This document shows, piece after piece, positions 37,125 to 46,038 of a DNA stretch of 64,000 nt. The translations under genes were made by a program, and so were the position numbers. The DNA comes from Pirellulales bacterium (lineage in GTDB: Bacteria; Planctomycetota; Planctomycetia; Pirellulales; JAEUIK01), in the NCBI GenBank assembly GCA_019745975.1, contig JAIESQ010000038.1:1-64000 (forward strand), read 5' to 3'. Below the pieces are notes generated by a model that saw only the letters and a list, made by a program, of their open reading frames with translations, had not been told where the DNA came from and did not search any database. How positions within the stretch are numbered: the first letter of the stretch is position 1; each line of letters begins with the position of its first letter.

Positions 37125-38264
37125 TCAGCCCTGCTGGACGATGAAACGGGCGATCTTACGGCCGGTGACGTTCATCGGCAGCGGCTCCATTTCCGCTGGC
37201 CGAAACCACTTCGTGCGAGGGCGTCGCGGAGACTTCAGTGTATCGGGCGCTGCAGCTTTGGTCGGCATAGGAATGTGCGCGGCGTAGCAGTCGAGTGTGA
37301 TCCGAAAACGGGTGACGACGTGCCGGAGCGTCAGGATTCGTTCGCCCAAGGTTACTGGTCCGCGGCCTAACGCAGTGGCTTGTTGCTGTAAGTATGCGAC
37401 TGGGGAACGGGTAACATCGTCGAGCTCAAAACGAGGGAAATCCCACATCCCGGCCCAACGCTCGCCTGGGCCGCGACGCACGAGCAAGATTCGCCCGTCG
37501 GGCCGTTGCAAGACAAGCGCCGCCTGATGGACAGCTTGAATTGCCGGCTTGCGCGATGGGGCGGGGATCGCACTTTGCAGACCGCGGAGCCTCGTTGGGC
37601 AAAACTGAGCCAGCGGACAGGCATGACACTTGGGTTCGCGGGTCGTGCAAATCTCGCTGCCCAGTTCCATGAGTGCCTGATTGAATGTACCAATCCGACG
37701 GCGCGGCAACAGATCCTCGGCGGCTTGCCACAAATGCCGTTGTCCCGCCGCGCCGCGTGGGTCGTCGCGGTATGCCAACAGTCGACTGAGGACGCGCATC
37801 GAGTTGGCCTCGAGAATCGGTTCGCGAGCGTCGAAGGCAATCGAAAGCACCGCGCCTGCGGTGTAGCGGCCGACACCAGGGAGCGCATGTACCGCCTCGC
37901 GCTCGGACGGAAACTCACCGCCGTGGCGTTCGCAAATGTGCCTGGCGGCTGCATGCAGCTGACGTGCTCGGCGGTAGTAGCCCAAACCTTCCCAGAGTTT
38001 GAGCACTTGCTGTTCATCGGCGGCGGCCAACGCGGCGATCGTCGGCAGGGCCTCGATAAATCGCCGGTAGTAGGCGACAACGGTCGCCACCTGCGTTTGC
38101 TGTAGCATCACCTCGCTGACCCAAATAGGGTACGGATCGCGCGTCGCGCGCCAGGGAAGCGGCCGTGCGTGCCGATCGAACCAGTCGAGCAGCCGCCGGG
38201 CAAGGCGTCGCTTCCAGGCGGGCGTACGGGATCGTTGCTCGCGTGCCAGGGTGCTCGCGTCCAT
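37125..38264 (-). CDS. mutY: A/G-specific adenine glycosylase MutY
   Basis: A 379-residue DNA repair glycosylase that removes adenine opposite 8-oxoguanine. The catalytic Glu51 is in S-E-V-M-L-Q-Q-T-Q, the helix-hairpin-helix is L-P-G-V-G-R-Y-T-A-G-A-V-L, the iron-sulfur cluster uses C206, C213, C216 and C222 (C-x6-C-x2-C-x5-C), and the C-terminus is the NUDIX-like OG-recognition domain. At the site of the conserved catalytic Asp (L-D-G-N-V-x-R-V) it has L-E-A-N-S-M-R-V with Glu152. Start ATG 38264. The TAXI gene follows by 20 bases. Confidence 0.93.
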   Translation of the reverse strand: MDASTLAREQRSRTPAWKRRLARRLLDWFDRHARPLPWRATRDPYPIWVSEVMLQQTQVATVVAYYRRFIEALPTIAALAAADEQQVLKLWEGLGYYRRARQLHAAARHICERHGGEFPSEREAVHALPGVGRYTAGAVLSIAFDAREPILEANSMRVLSRLLAYRDDPRGAAGQRHLWQAAEDLLPRRRIGTFNQALMELGSEICTTREPKCHACPLAQFCPTRLRGLQSAIPAPSRKPAIQAVHQAALVLQRPDGRILLVRRGPGERWAGMWDFPRFELDDVTRSPVAYLQQQATALGRGPVTLGERILTLRHVVTRFRITLDCYAAHIPMPTKAAAPDTLKSPRRPRTKWFRPAEMEPLPMNVTGRKIARFIVQQG

Positions 38265-38423
38265 GCGTCGCCGTTCCTGTTCGGAAAAGTACCGCCGCGG
38301 CGTTGCCTGACGCCCAGCGGCTCGAATCGAGTAAGATGTACCGCCTTGAAGTCCTAAATGGCCCTAGGTCGCGAAACGTCGCCTGACGCTAACTGCCGAA
38401 CGACGTTTCTGCATCGCATCCTG

Positions 38424-39047
38424 ATGGCAGCCAAGAAAAAACGCAATCCCCCGCGCCCAGGGCACTCGGCGGGTAGGTCGAAACCGCCCGCCAAGCGATC
38501 GGTTCCCGGCGACCCCTCGTCGCTGCGCGTTCGTCAGGTTCCGGGCACAAGCAATTGGGAGCTTGTCCACCCTGTGTGTGCGCGCGAGCGCGCCGAGGAT
38601 ATTGAAGAAGTGGAGGCGATGATCGCAGCCGGCGAGCTAGAAATCGCTAGCGACGAATTGCGCTGGCTTCTGGGCGGTTGCGGCGAGTTCGTCGTTGGAC
38701 ATCGTCTGTTGGGCGAAATCGCTCTGCTGGAAGGAGACTTACCGCTGGCCCGTGGGCACTTCGGCTACGCATTCGAGCTTGCCGTGGCCGCTATCAAGCG
38801 TCAGCGATGCCACGGCCCGCTGCCGTACGCTCGGCCGGCGAACCAAGCGTTCTTCGAAGCCGCGAAGGGCCTGGCGCATTGCCTCAAGGAACTAGGCCAC
38901 GTACGACGAGCTCGCGAAGTGCTGGAGCAACTCGTGCAACTCGATCCGGGCGAGCGACTTGGGCTCCGGGACATGCTAGCGACACTGCCCAAGGAAGGGC
39001 GCGAAGTCGAACAAACCAACGCCGCGGACGGTTCGCCCAGCAGCTAA
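38424..39047 (+). CDS. TPR-like conserved hypothetical protein
   Basis: A 207-residue protein. The N-terminus is Lys/Arg/Pro-rich and disordered; the centre is a helical-repeat segment with E-D-I-E-E-V-E-A-M-I-A-A-G-E-L-E-I-A and repeated G-L-A-H-C-L-K-E-L-G-type helices resembling TPRs. ATG 38424 precedes the basic M-A-A-K-K-K-R. Its function is unknown. The stop overlaps the convergent ABC ATPase stop by four bases. Confidence 0.7.
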   Translation: MAAKKKRNPPRPGHSAGRSKPPAKRSVPGDPSSLRVRQVPGTSNWELVHPVCARERAEDIEEVEAMIAAGELEIASDELRWLLGGCGEFVVGHRLLGEIALLEGDLPLARGHFGYAFELAVAAIKRQRCHGPLPYARPANQAFFEAAKGLAHCLKELGHVRRAREVLEQLVQLDPGERLGLRDMLATLPKEGREVEQTNAADGSPSS

Positions 39048-39799
39048 CCTAACACCCGCTGCAAGAACTGCTGGGTACGCACGGTTTGTGGTCGATCAAT
39101 TACTTCCTGTGGGGTCCCCTGTTCGACCACCTTGCCGTCGGCCAGCACGACGACGCGATCGGCCGCGCGCCGCGCAAAGCCGATTTCGTGCGTGACCATC
39201 AATAGCGTCAACCCGTCGCGGCGCAAGTCTTCGAGCACCAGCAGCACTTCGTGTTTCAGTTCTGGATCAAGCGCGCTGGTGATTTCGTCACACAAGAGGC
39301 CGCGCGGACGCATGGCCAGCGCTCGAGCAATTGCCACGCGTTGCTTTTGGCCGCCGGAAAGCTGATCGGGATACGCGTCGGCGCGGTCGGCAAGCCCAAC
39401 ACGCGAGAGCAATTCGCGGCCGTTTGTCAGCGCGGCTTCGCGATCGACGCCGAGGACCTGTTGCGGCGCAAGCGCCACGTTCGCCACGGCGGTGAGATGC
39501 GGAAAGAGCTGGAAATCCTGAAATACCATGCCCAAGAGCCGTCGGACTGGTTCCTTGGGTGCGGCACCGTTGCTGCCGGCCGCTAGCAAGTGCGGGCCGA
39601 CGCGGATTTCGCCCTCCTGAAAATCGTGCAGCCCGTTGACGCAGCGGAGTAGCGTCGATTTGCCGCCGCCGCTGGGGCCGATCAATGCCACGGTCTCGCC
39701 CGATCGTACCGCGATCGAGACGCCGTCGAGAACCGGGCGCTCGCCATAGTGCTTCACGACGTTCCGCAGCTCGATATCGAGACCTGCTTCCGTGCTCAT
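39044..39799 (-). CDS. ABC transporter ATPase, amino-acid-uptake type
   Basis: A 251-residue single ABC domain. Walker A is G-P-S-G-G-G-K-S-T, the Q-loop is M-V-F-Q-D-F-Q-L-F-P-H, the signature is L-S-G-G-Q-K-Q-R-V and Walker B is L-L-C-D-E-I. The sequence style (L-L-R-C-V-N-G-L) is that of polar amino acid uptake ATPases such as GlnQ. It follows the permease by an ATGA overlap. The binding protein and permease are of ribose type, which normally pair with a two-domain ATPase; a single-domain partner, as in FrcA, is known. Confidence 0.9.
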   Translation of the reverse strand: MSTEAGLDIELRNVVKHYGERPVLDGVSIAVRSGETVALIGPSGGGKSTLLRCVNGLHDFQEGEIRVGPHLLAAGSNGAAPKEPVRRLLGMVFQDFQLFPHLTAVANVALAPQQVLGVDREAALTNGRELLSRVGLADRADAYPDQLSGGQKQRVAIARALAMRPRGLLCDEITSALDPELKHEVLLVLEDLRRDGLTLLMVTHEIGFARRAADRVVVLADGKVVEQGTPQEVIDRPQTVRTQQFLQRVLG

Positions 39800-41016
39800 G
39801 GCAAAGCTCGGCGTGCGCCGCGCCGCTCCCACAGCCGCAAGGCGATCAAGCTACTCGTAGCTACGACAAGCGTGGCAGTACCCGCCTGCTGGCCGGCCAG
39901 CAGGGCGGCGACCACGCCTGCCAAGAGCGCCAGCGTGAGGCCGGCGACGAACCCCAGGGCGCCAGGAAAGAACTCCTTGCGCGTGCGCCCCTCGACGCGT
40001 AATCCACTCAGGGCGACGGCCAGCACGACGAGCGTGCCGACGATCATCCCTTCGTAGACGTCGGCCCCGACTTTGATGATCTTCGCCACGGCGTCGATCA
40101 CCACGCGCAAGAAAACCACGCCCAGAACCGTACCGGGCACGGTACCGACACCCCCCTGCAAGCTACAACCGCCGACGACGGCAGCGGCAATCGCGTTGAG
40201 CTCGTAACCGCGCCCCAGCGTTTGCGGTTCGACCGAACTGTTGCTGCTGACATAGAACACGCCGGCCAGCGCGGAGGTCATCGCGCCGGCACAGTAAGCA
40301 AACCACTTCAGGCGATCGGTGCGGATGCCACTTAGTCGAGCGGCTTCTTCGTTGCCGCCCAGGGCGTACAAGTGCCGCCCTAGCACGGTGCGACTGAGGA
40401 TCAGCCAAGCCACGGCAGCTAACACTAGTAGTACCAACGCTGGTATCCAGATACTCGTGGCTAAATAACGGAACGTCTCGTCATGAGTATCAATCTGCGC
40501 TTTCGGGTAGGGGAAGACGGACGCGGTAACTTTGTCAACCACTGAGCGACTCAAGCTCCGCAGGCCGACAAGCGTCGCCAGCGTCGCCACGAAGGGAGGT
40601 AGTCCCACGACCGTGATCAACCACGCGTGCAAGCTGCCGATGAGAAAGCCGGCCAGCAAACTGCCAGCGATGGCGGCTGCGATCACCGTGCCTCCCACGG
40701 GCTCGGAAGTCTTCATCGCCTCGGGAGCCAACAGCAGCATGATGGAGCCGCACACCGTGCCGCTGAAGACGATGACCGAGCCGCACGATAGATCGATGCC
40801 CCCCGATATGATCACGATCGCGCTCCCGAGGGCAAAGATGCCCAGCAGCGAGACTTGCCGCGTGATATCGACGGCGCTTGGCCAGGGATTGTGCCAGTAG
40901 TTATGGCTACTATCGAAGGCTGCGGTCAGGGCAACGACCATTACGATCGTGGCGGCCAGGCCTAGTTCGTTGCGACCGACGGGCCAACGCGACACGAGTT
41001 GCGATCCCGCGCTCAT
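39796..41016 (-). CDS. Ribose/simple-sugar-type ABC permease
   Basis: A 406-residue permease of the RbsC/AraH family with about ten membrane helices, G-G-I-D-L-S-C-G-S-V-I-V as the family motif and G-G-N-E-E-A-A-R-L-S-G-I as the coupling segment facing the ATPase. It lies between the binding protein and the ATPase, overlapping both by four bases (ATGA). The substrate is probably a sugar or sugar-like molecule. Confidence 0.9.
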   Translation of the reverse strand: MSAGSQLVSRWPVGRNELGLAATIVMVVALTAAFDSSHNYWHNPWPSAVDITRQVSLLGIFALGSAIVIISGGIDLSCGSVIVFSGTVCGSIMLLLAPEAMKTSEPVGGTVIAAAIAGSLLAGFLIGSLHAWLITVVGLPPFVATLATLVGLRSLSRSVVDKVTASVFPYPKAQIDTHDETFRYLATSIWIPALVLLVLAAVAWLILSRTVLGRHLYALGGNEEAARLSGIRTDRLKWFAYCAGAMTSALAGVFYVSSNSSVEPQTLGRGYELNAIAAAVVGGCSLQGGVGTVPGTVLGVVFLRVVIDAVAKIIKVGADVYEGMIVGTLVVLAVALSGLRVEGRTRKEFFPGALGFVAGLTLALLAGVVAALLAGQQAGTATLVVATSSLIALRLWERRGARRALP

Positions 41017-42134
41017 GAACTGCTCAGCCCGCGTTCGTTGAGCCAGCGGCGAAACTCACCCACCTTCATGAATTCAATTCCGGATTCAAACACGTCGGCG
41101 GTCGGCTTCGAGCTGTCGTCGGGCACGACGACCTTCAATCCTGTGTCGTACAGATCGCCATCGGTTTGGCCGAACCGTGGCAGGATGCTTGCTCTCGCGG
41201 CCTCGTCCTTGTCGGCCAGTGCCTTGAGCAGCCGCACGCCCTGGTAACCCATCTCGTAAGGGTTCTGTACGACCAGCGCGTCGATCTGACCGTCAGCCGT
41301 GGCCTTGATGGCACCCTGCTCGGCATCGAACGTGACGACGGTCATACGGTCGCGCACCCCCAGCTCCTTGACGACGTCGACGATTGCCGGCGCGTTGTAC
41401 GACCAGATGCCGACCAGCACGTTGACGTCGGGGTGGTTGCGAACGGCGTTACGGACGTTCTCACGAGCGCGGGTGCGATCGGTTTCGTCCCCCATGCGGT
41501 CGCGCTCAACAAGCTTTTCGCCAGCGCCCGTCTTGAATCCATCCATGCGTTCGATGGCGTTCTGCGCGCCGGTGAGGCCGACGAACTGCACGTAGGCCCC
41601 GGCATCGGGACGCAGGGTCTTGGCGCATTGCCCGAGGGTGCGCCCTCCCTTGAGATTGTCGGTGCCGACGAATGCCGTGCGCGCGTCGCGAAACCGGGCC
41701 CGATCGACATCCGAATCGACCGCAATCACAGGTATGCCGCGCTTTTGGAAGCCACGCAGCTCGTCGACGATGCTGATATTCGAGGCATCGGTCACCGATA
41801 GTGCCAGCCCGGCGATATCCGACTGACTTGCCAGTTGGCGCAGCCTTTCCAACTGACCGCTCGGGGTGCCGTCGTTGGTCTCCATGACCGCGGTGACGCC
41901 AAGTTCTGCGGCCGAACGCTGCATGCCGACGCGCAAAGCGTCCCAGAAGGGGGAATCGCCGTTGATCAGAATGACGAACCGGCCACCGCTTGTCTCAGCA
42001 GTCTTGCTCGTGCCATTGGGTGCGCCCCCGCACCCCAGCACGAACAGCGCTAGTGCTGCGACGAGCCCGGCTCCCAAGCCCGCGGAGCTGGTGGCTTTTC
42101 CGGCTGATCGCCCAATTACTGGAATGAACATCAT
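41013..42134 (-). CDS. Sugar-binding lipoprotein of ABC importer
   Basis: A 373-residue substrate-binding protein of the ribose/galactose (Peripla_BP_4) family. The N-terminus has a lipobox L-F-V-L-G-C with the lipidated Cys near residue 35; the mature domain has a V-I-L-I-N-G-D-S-P-F-W start, the V-I-A-V-D-S-D-V region and a C-terminal half with a V-V-T-F-D-A strand. It delivers the substrate to the adjacent permease. ATG 42134 is used; an in-frame TTG exists seven codons upstream. Confidence 0.9.
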   Translation of the reverse strand: MMFIPVIGRSAGKATSSAGLGAGLVAALALFVLGCGGAPNGTSKTAETSGGRFVILINGDSPFWDALRVGMQRSAAELGVTAVMETNDGTPSGQLERLRQLASQSDIAGLALSVTDASNISIVDELRGFQKRGIPVIAVDSDVDRARFRDARTAFVGTDNLKGGRTLGQCAKTLRPDAGAYVQFVGLTGAQNAIERMDGFKTGAGEKLVERDRMGDETDRTRARENVRNAVRNHPDVNVLVGIWSYNAPAIVDVVKELGVRDRMTVVTFDAEQGAIKATADGQIDALVVQNPYEMGYQGVRLLKALADKDEAARASILPRFGQTDGDLYDTGLKVVVPDDSSKPTADVFESGIEFMKVGEFRRWLNERGLSSS

Positions 42135-42307
42135 CTTCCCCCGGCGTAATCCCAAGCATGCCGCCGCGATGCGGTCGGCAGCGCGCGATTGTAAGTAGCA
42201 CCCCTACACCGGGCAAGCCGACTGGCAGGCAGCTACAATGTTTCGCGCAGGTTTGCGCGAATCATGGTTGCCGCCTCGAGCGGCCAGCAACGTTAAAGCA
42301 TGGCGCC

Positions 42308-44242
42308 ATGATGCGATTTCTCGAACTCTGGCCAGTACTGATCATCGGCCTGTTGGGCCTGCTGCCGGTGCTGCGAGTGGCGGCCACCCAGCGGCGCGCG
42401 GCGGCGCCGCTCGTCGTGTTGTTGGCGCTGGTCGTCGCTGGCGTGGCGGCCGGTATGCGCGCCGCCCATTTGACACCGCCAACACCAGAATCCGTACCAC
42501 GCCGCGTACGCGATCAAGGCTACGTGTCGAGCGCGGAATGCCGGGCCTGTCACCCAAGCCAGTTCGATAGCTGGCACCACTCCTATCACCGCACGATGAC
42601 GCAAGTCGTGCGGCGCGACACACTCGCCGCCCCGCGCGGCAATGAAACGGTGGAGAACACGAACGGCCGGTACCACTTCGCTTGGCACAGCGATGAACTG
42701 TGGGTGACGATTGACGACGACGGGTGGTGGCAACAAGCTGCGGACGCCGTCCTGGCAAGGGTTCCCGGCGAGCTCTCCGCCGTCGCCGAGCTCGGTCGAT
42801 CGAAGCACCAGCCGCGACGCGTCGTGATGAGCACGGGCTCACACAATCAGCACGGCTACTGGATACCCATTGGCCAGGGGCGAACCGCAGCGCTCTGTCA
42901 ATTGCCGATCATGTATCAGATTGCGGAGGGCCGGTTCCTGCCGGATAGCGCCGTTTTCCTGCGACCGCCCGACCTACCGACACGGCGATTCGCCATGTGG
43001 AGCACGAATTGCGTGTATTGCCACAGCACGGGTGGACAACCCGGTTTGGTGACTAACGACACGCGAGTAGGCGAACTGGGGATTTCGTGCGAGGCCTGCC
43101 ACGGCCCAGCCGACGAGCACACGCGCGCCAATCGCGACCCGGCGCGGCGCTACCGCTGGCATCATTCGGGGGCGCCCGATCCGACGATCGTCAATCCGGC
43201 GCGACTGGATAAGCAGGCAGCGGCGGAAATCTGTGGACGGTGCCACAGTTTTTCGTACATGAGGGTCAGCGAGAGAATCCCGGAGTTCGGCGTCGATTAC
43301 CAGCCCGGGCAAGGGTTGGAGCCCGACCTGCACGTGCAGCGGCTCGAAGAGGGAGGCGCTCCTGGAGATGATCTGGAGTCGAAGTTCTGGCCCGATGGCA
43401 CGGCTCGCGTGGGCGGCCGCGAGTTCAATAACATGACGCAGTCCGCCTGCTACGAGCGTGGTCAATTGACTTGCTTGACGTGCCACTCCATGCACGCTGC
43501 GGCACCCAACGATCAATTAACTGCCGCGGGCCAGACCAATGAGAACTGTTTAAGTTGCCATCTGGACTATCGCGAGCGGATCGCCGAGCACACCCACCAT
43601 CCGATCAAGTCGGCAGGCAGTTTGTGCTACAACTGCCACATGCCGCACACGAGCTACGCATTGCACAAGGCCATTCGCAATCATCGCATTGATAGCCCGG
43701 TGGTCGACAACACGGTTGGCGCGCGGATGAACGCCTGCAACCTATGCCATCTCGACCGCACCTTGGCCTGGACCGCCGAATGGCTTGATAAATGGTACGG
43801 TCGCAAGAGTGTTACGTCGACCGACGACGACCGAGAGTTAGCCGTCGTGGTCCGCTGGCTGCTCGAAGGCAACGCCGCCCAGCGGATCGTGACCGCCTGG
43901 CACCTCGGGTGGCAGCCTGCCCGCGAGGCCAGCGGTGACGATTGGGTCGCGCCGTACCTGGCCGAATTGCTGGTCGACCCCTACGAGGCCATTCGATTCG
44001 TTGCACAGCGGCAACTTGCCAGGTTCGGCCTGGACTCGCACCTGTCGTATGATTTTCTCGCGTCTGCGCCAGAACGAACCACTGCGGCGCAGCGGCTCAT
44101 CCAGACTTGGGAGCTCCAGCCGTCTGGTGCGCGGCGTACTGACGCCGAGTTGCTGTTGGGCGTCGACGGCCATGTCGATCGCCAGGCGTGGCAAGAACAT
44201 CTGGGCCGGCGCGACAATCGCGCCGTGCACATCGAAGAATGA
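42308..44242 (+). CDS. Octaheme c-type cytochrome with helical-repeat tail
   Basis: A 644-residue protein with an N-terminal membrane helix, which may anchor it to the membrane, and eight CxxCH motifs at residues 78, 235, 261, 309, 389, 414, 440 and 477 (C-R-A-C-H, C-V-Y-C-H, C-E-A-C-H, C-G-R-C-H, C-L-T-C-H, C-L-S-C-H, C-Y-N-C-H, C-N-L-C-H). Eight hemes allow multi-electron transfer, as in nitrite/hydroxylamine or outer-surface electron chains; the specific reaction is unknown. The last ~150 residues lack hemes and look like helical HEAT-like repeats. ATG 42308 is directly before the helix. Confidence 0.9.
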   Translation: MMRFLELWPVLIIGLLGLLPVLRVAATQRRAAAPLVVLLALVVAGVAAGMRAAHLTPPTPESVPRRVRDQGYVSSAECRACHPSQFDSWHHSYHRTMTQVVRRDTLAAPRGNETVENTNGRYHFAWHSDELWVTIDDDGWWQQAADAVLARVPGELSAVAELGRSKHQPRRVVMSTGSHNQHGYWIPIGQGRTAALCQLPIMYQIAEGRFLPDSAVFLRPPDLPTRRFAMWSTNCVYCHSTGGQPGLVTNDTRVGELGISCEACHGPADEHTRANRDPARRYRWHHSGAPDPTIVNPARLDKQAAAEICGRCHSFSYMRVSERIPEFGVDYQPGQGLEPDLHVQRLEEGGAPGDDLESKFWPDGTARVGGREFNNMTQSACYERGQLTCLTCHSMHAAAPNDQLTAAGQTNENCLSCHLDYRERIAEHTHHPIKSAGSLCYNCHMPHTSYALHKAIRNHRIDSPVVDNTVGARMNACNLCHLDRTLAWTAEWLDKWYGRKSVTSTDDDRELAVVVRWLLEGNAAQRIVTAWHLGWQPAREASGDDWVAPYLAELLVDPYEAIRFVAQRQLARFGLDSHLSYDFLASAPERTTAAQRLIQTWELQPSGARRTDAELLLGVDGHVDRQAWQEHLGRRDNRAVHIEE

Positions 44243-44832
44243 GCCGCCGCTCGCGCCATACCCGACGCAACGAAGTACCGAGCGCGGCGACGGTGCGCCC
44301 TGAACAGCAAGCCGACGATCAGGAAGCTGGTCGCCGGTCGGACCTCATCGAGGACTTCGCCGATGCGCTCAATGCAGATTCAGGCGACGGTGCCTCGACG
44401 TCCGCGGGACAAGCTCTGGTCGTACGGCGCCACTTGCGCTTTGGATGGTGGTCGTTACTTGTATTCCTCACGCTCGGAATCGTGCTCGAGGCGCTGCACG
44501 GACTGAAAGTAAGCTGGTATCTCAGCGTCGACAACGACGCTCGCCGGCTGATGTGGACCTTAGCGCATGCCCACGGCACGCTGTTGGCGATCCTGCAGTT
44601 GGCGTTCGCCGGCAGCGTTCGACTGGTGCCGGGTTGGAGCGCTCGTGGACGTGTGATCGCCTCCGGCTCGCTGCTCTCGGCGGGCGTGCTGGTGCCGATG
44701 GGCTTCTTCCTAGGCGGGCTGAACCCCCAGGGTGGCGACCCAGGATTGGGAATCGTGCTGCTCCCCGTCGGCGCGGTCCTGTTGTTCGCGGCGGTGCTGC
44801 TCACGGCGTGCGGCATGGCCGGTCGCTCGTAG
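44239..44832 (+). CDS. Four-helix membrane protein coupled to octaheme cytochrome
   Basis: A 197-residue protein. The N-terminal ~70 residues are charged and Ser/Arg-rich; four hydrophobic helices follow. Histidines occur in A-H-A-H-G-T-L near residue 114 and may bind a cofactor; that is inference. ATG 44239 overlaps the cytochrome stop in ATGA, so the products probably work together at the membrane. No known family is recognised. Confidence 0.75.
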   Translation: MSRRSRHTRRNEVPSAATVRPEQQADDQEAGRRSDLIEDFADALNADSGDGASTSAGQALVVRRHLRFGWWSLLVFLTLGIVLEALHGLKVSWYLSVDNDARRLMWTLAHAHGTLLAILQLAFAGSVRLVPGWSARGRVIASGSLLSAGVLVPMGFFLGGLNPQGGDPGLGIVLLPVGAVLLFAAVLLTACGMAGRS

Positions 44833-44966
44833 TCGACTGCTAGCAAGCCTGACTAGCAAGGGTATCGGGCGGCGACGGACAGCTTGCCTCAACCCCGCGA
44901 TCGATTCGACCGATACCAACGGTAATCTCGTTCTCATCGTGTTGTCGTCGGCTCAAGGGGGGCCCG

Positions 44967-45911
44967 ATGGCTTCGATCGTGACATCGCGCCAACTCGCGG
45001 CGCAAGTTCCTGCGGCGAATTCACCGAGCGACTCGACCGAGTCCGCGGTCAACCTGACCGTTCTCGCTGGCGGATGGAGGTTGGTCCAAGACGTTCATCA
45101 GGGTTCGCTCACGGCGGTCTACAAGGCCCGTCCGTCGGCTGGAGGATCGATCGACGCAGCTTACGCACTCAAGCTGCTCCTCCCCGAGTGGGAACAGAAC
45201 GCGGCCGCTCAGGCACTCATCCAGCGCGAGGCCACTATCGGTCGACTGGCTGCGAGTCCCCATTTGGTTCCGGTTTTGGACGCCCGCACGCACGAGGCGC
45301 CCTTTTATGTCGTGATGCCTTGGCTAGATGGTGCCTCGCTCTCGTACGTACTCGAACGCCGCGGCCCCCTGCCGCTTGCACTGGCCCTGTGGGTCGCTCG
45401 ACAAGTCGCCGAAGCCCTCGCAGTGCTACACGACTGCGGCTGGGTCCATGGGGACGTCAAACCGGACAATATTCTGCTGGCCCCCTCGGGACACGCGACG
45501 CTCGTCGATCTCGGCTTCGCTCGACGCCCCGGTGACCTCGGCACGGGGCTCGACCGGGTGGCCCTCGGCACCGCTCACTACCTGGCCCCGGAGTGTGTTA
45601 ACAGCCAGCCGCGTTTCGACGCCCGGAGCGACCTGTACGCATTGGGAGTGACACTTTACGAGTTACTAAGCGGGCCATTGAGCCTGACGGTGACGGCCCC
45701 GTCTGTCCCCGGCATAGATCCACCCGCGACAGCGCGGCGCTATGTCGACCTGCGCCAGCGCGCACCCTGGGTATCGCGCGAAGTGGCGAAGTTCGTCGCC
45801 GGCCTGACTGCGCAGGAGCCGTTGCGTCGGCCGCAGTCAGCTCGAGAGCTCGTCGATGAACTGATCGGCTTGGAGATCGAGCATCTGGCCGATCGCTTGT
45901 CGGCCGCCTGA
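44967..45911 (+). CDS. Ser/Thr protein kinase (Hanks type)
   Basis: A 314-residue kinase without membrane helices. Catalytic parts are visible: the V-A-I-K-type Lys in A-L-K-L-L-L, V-H-G-D-V-K-P-D-N as the catalytic loop (HGD instead of HRD), and D-L-G-F-A in place of D-F-G, then G-T-A-H-Y-L-A-P-E. The glycine loop is degenerate (Q-G-S-L-T-A-V). Such HGD kinases are often active but not phosphorylated on the activation loop. ATG 44967 follows AAGGGGGG. Confidence 0.87.
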   Translation: MASIVTSRQLAAQVPAANSPSDSTESAVNLTVLAGGWRLVQDVHQGSLTAVYKARPSAGGSIDAAYALKLLLPEWEQNAAAQALIQREATIGRLAASPHLVPVLDARTHEAPFYVVMPWLDGASLSYVLERRGPLPLALALWVARQVAEALAVLHDCGWVHGDVKPDNILLAPSGHATLVDLGFARRPGDLGTGLDRVALGTAHYLAPECVNSQPRFDARSDLYALGVTLYELLSGPLSLTVTAPSVPGIDPPATARRYVDLRQRAPWVSREVAKFVAGLTAQEPLRRPQSARELVDELIGLEIEHLADRLSAA

Positions 45912-46038
45912 CTGCAGGCGACTTCTCTGTGGCAATCGAGGCGTTTCTCGGTTGCCCGATGGCTTTGACCGACTTACCTTGGCGCCTTTGCCAGAAGCGC
46001 CGTTTCGCGCTGGCCTGTAACTTTGCCAAGGTTGCCGT

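Noticed and set aside
44732-45535. 267-codon plus-strand frame overlapping the Ser/Thr kinase
   Set aside because: It overlaps the kinase out of frame and its translation is Arg/Gly/Ser-rich without motifs.
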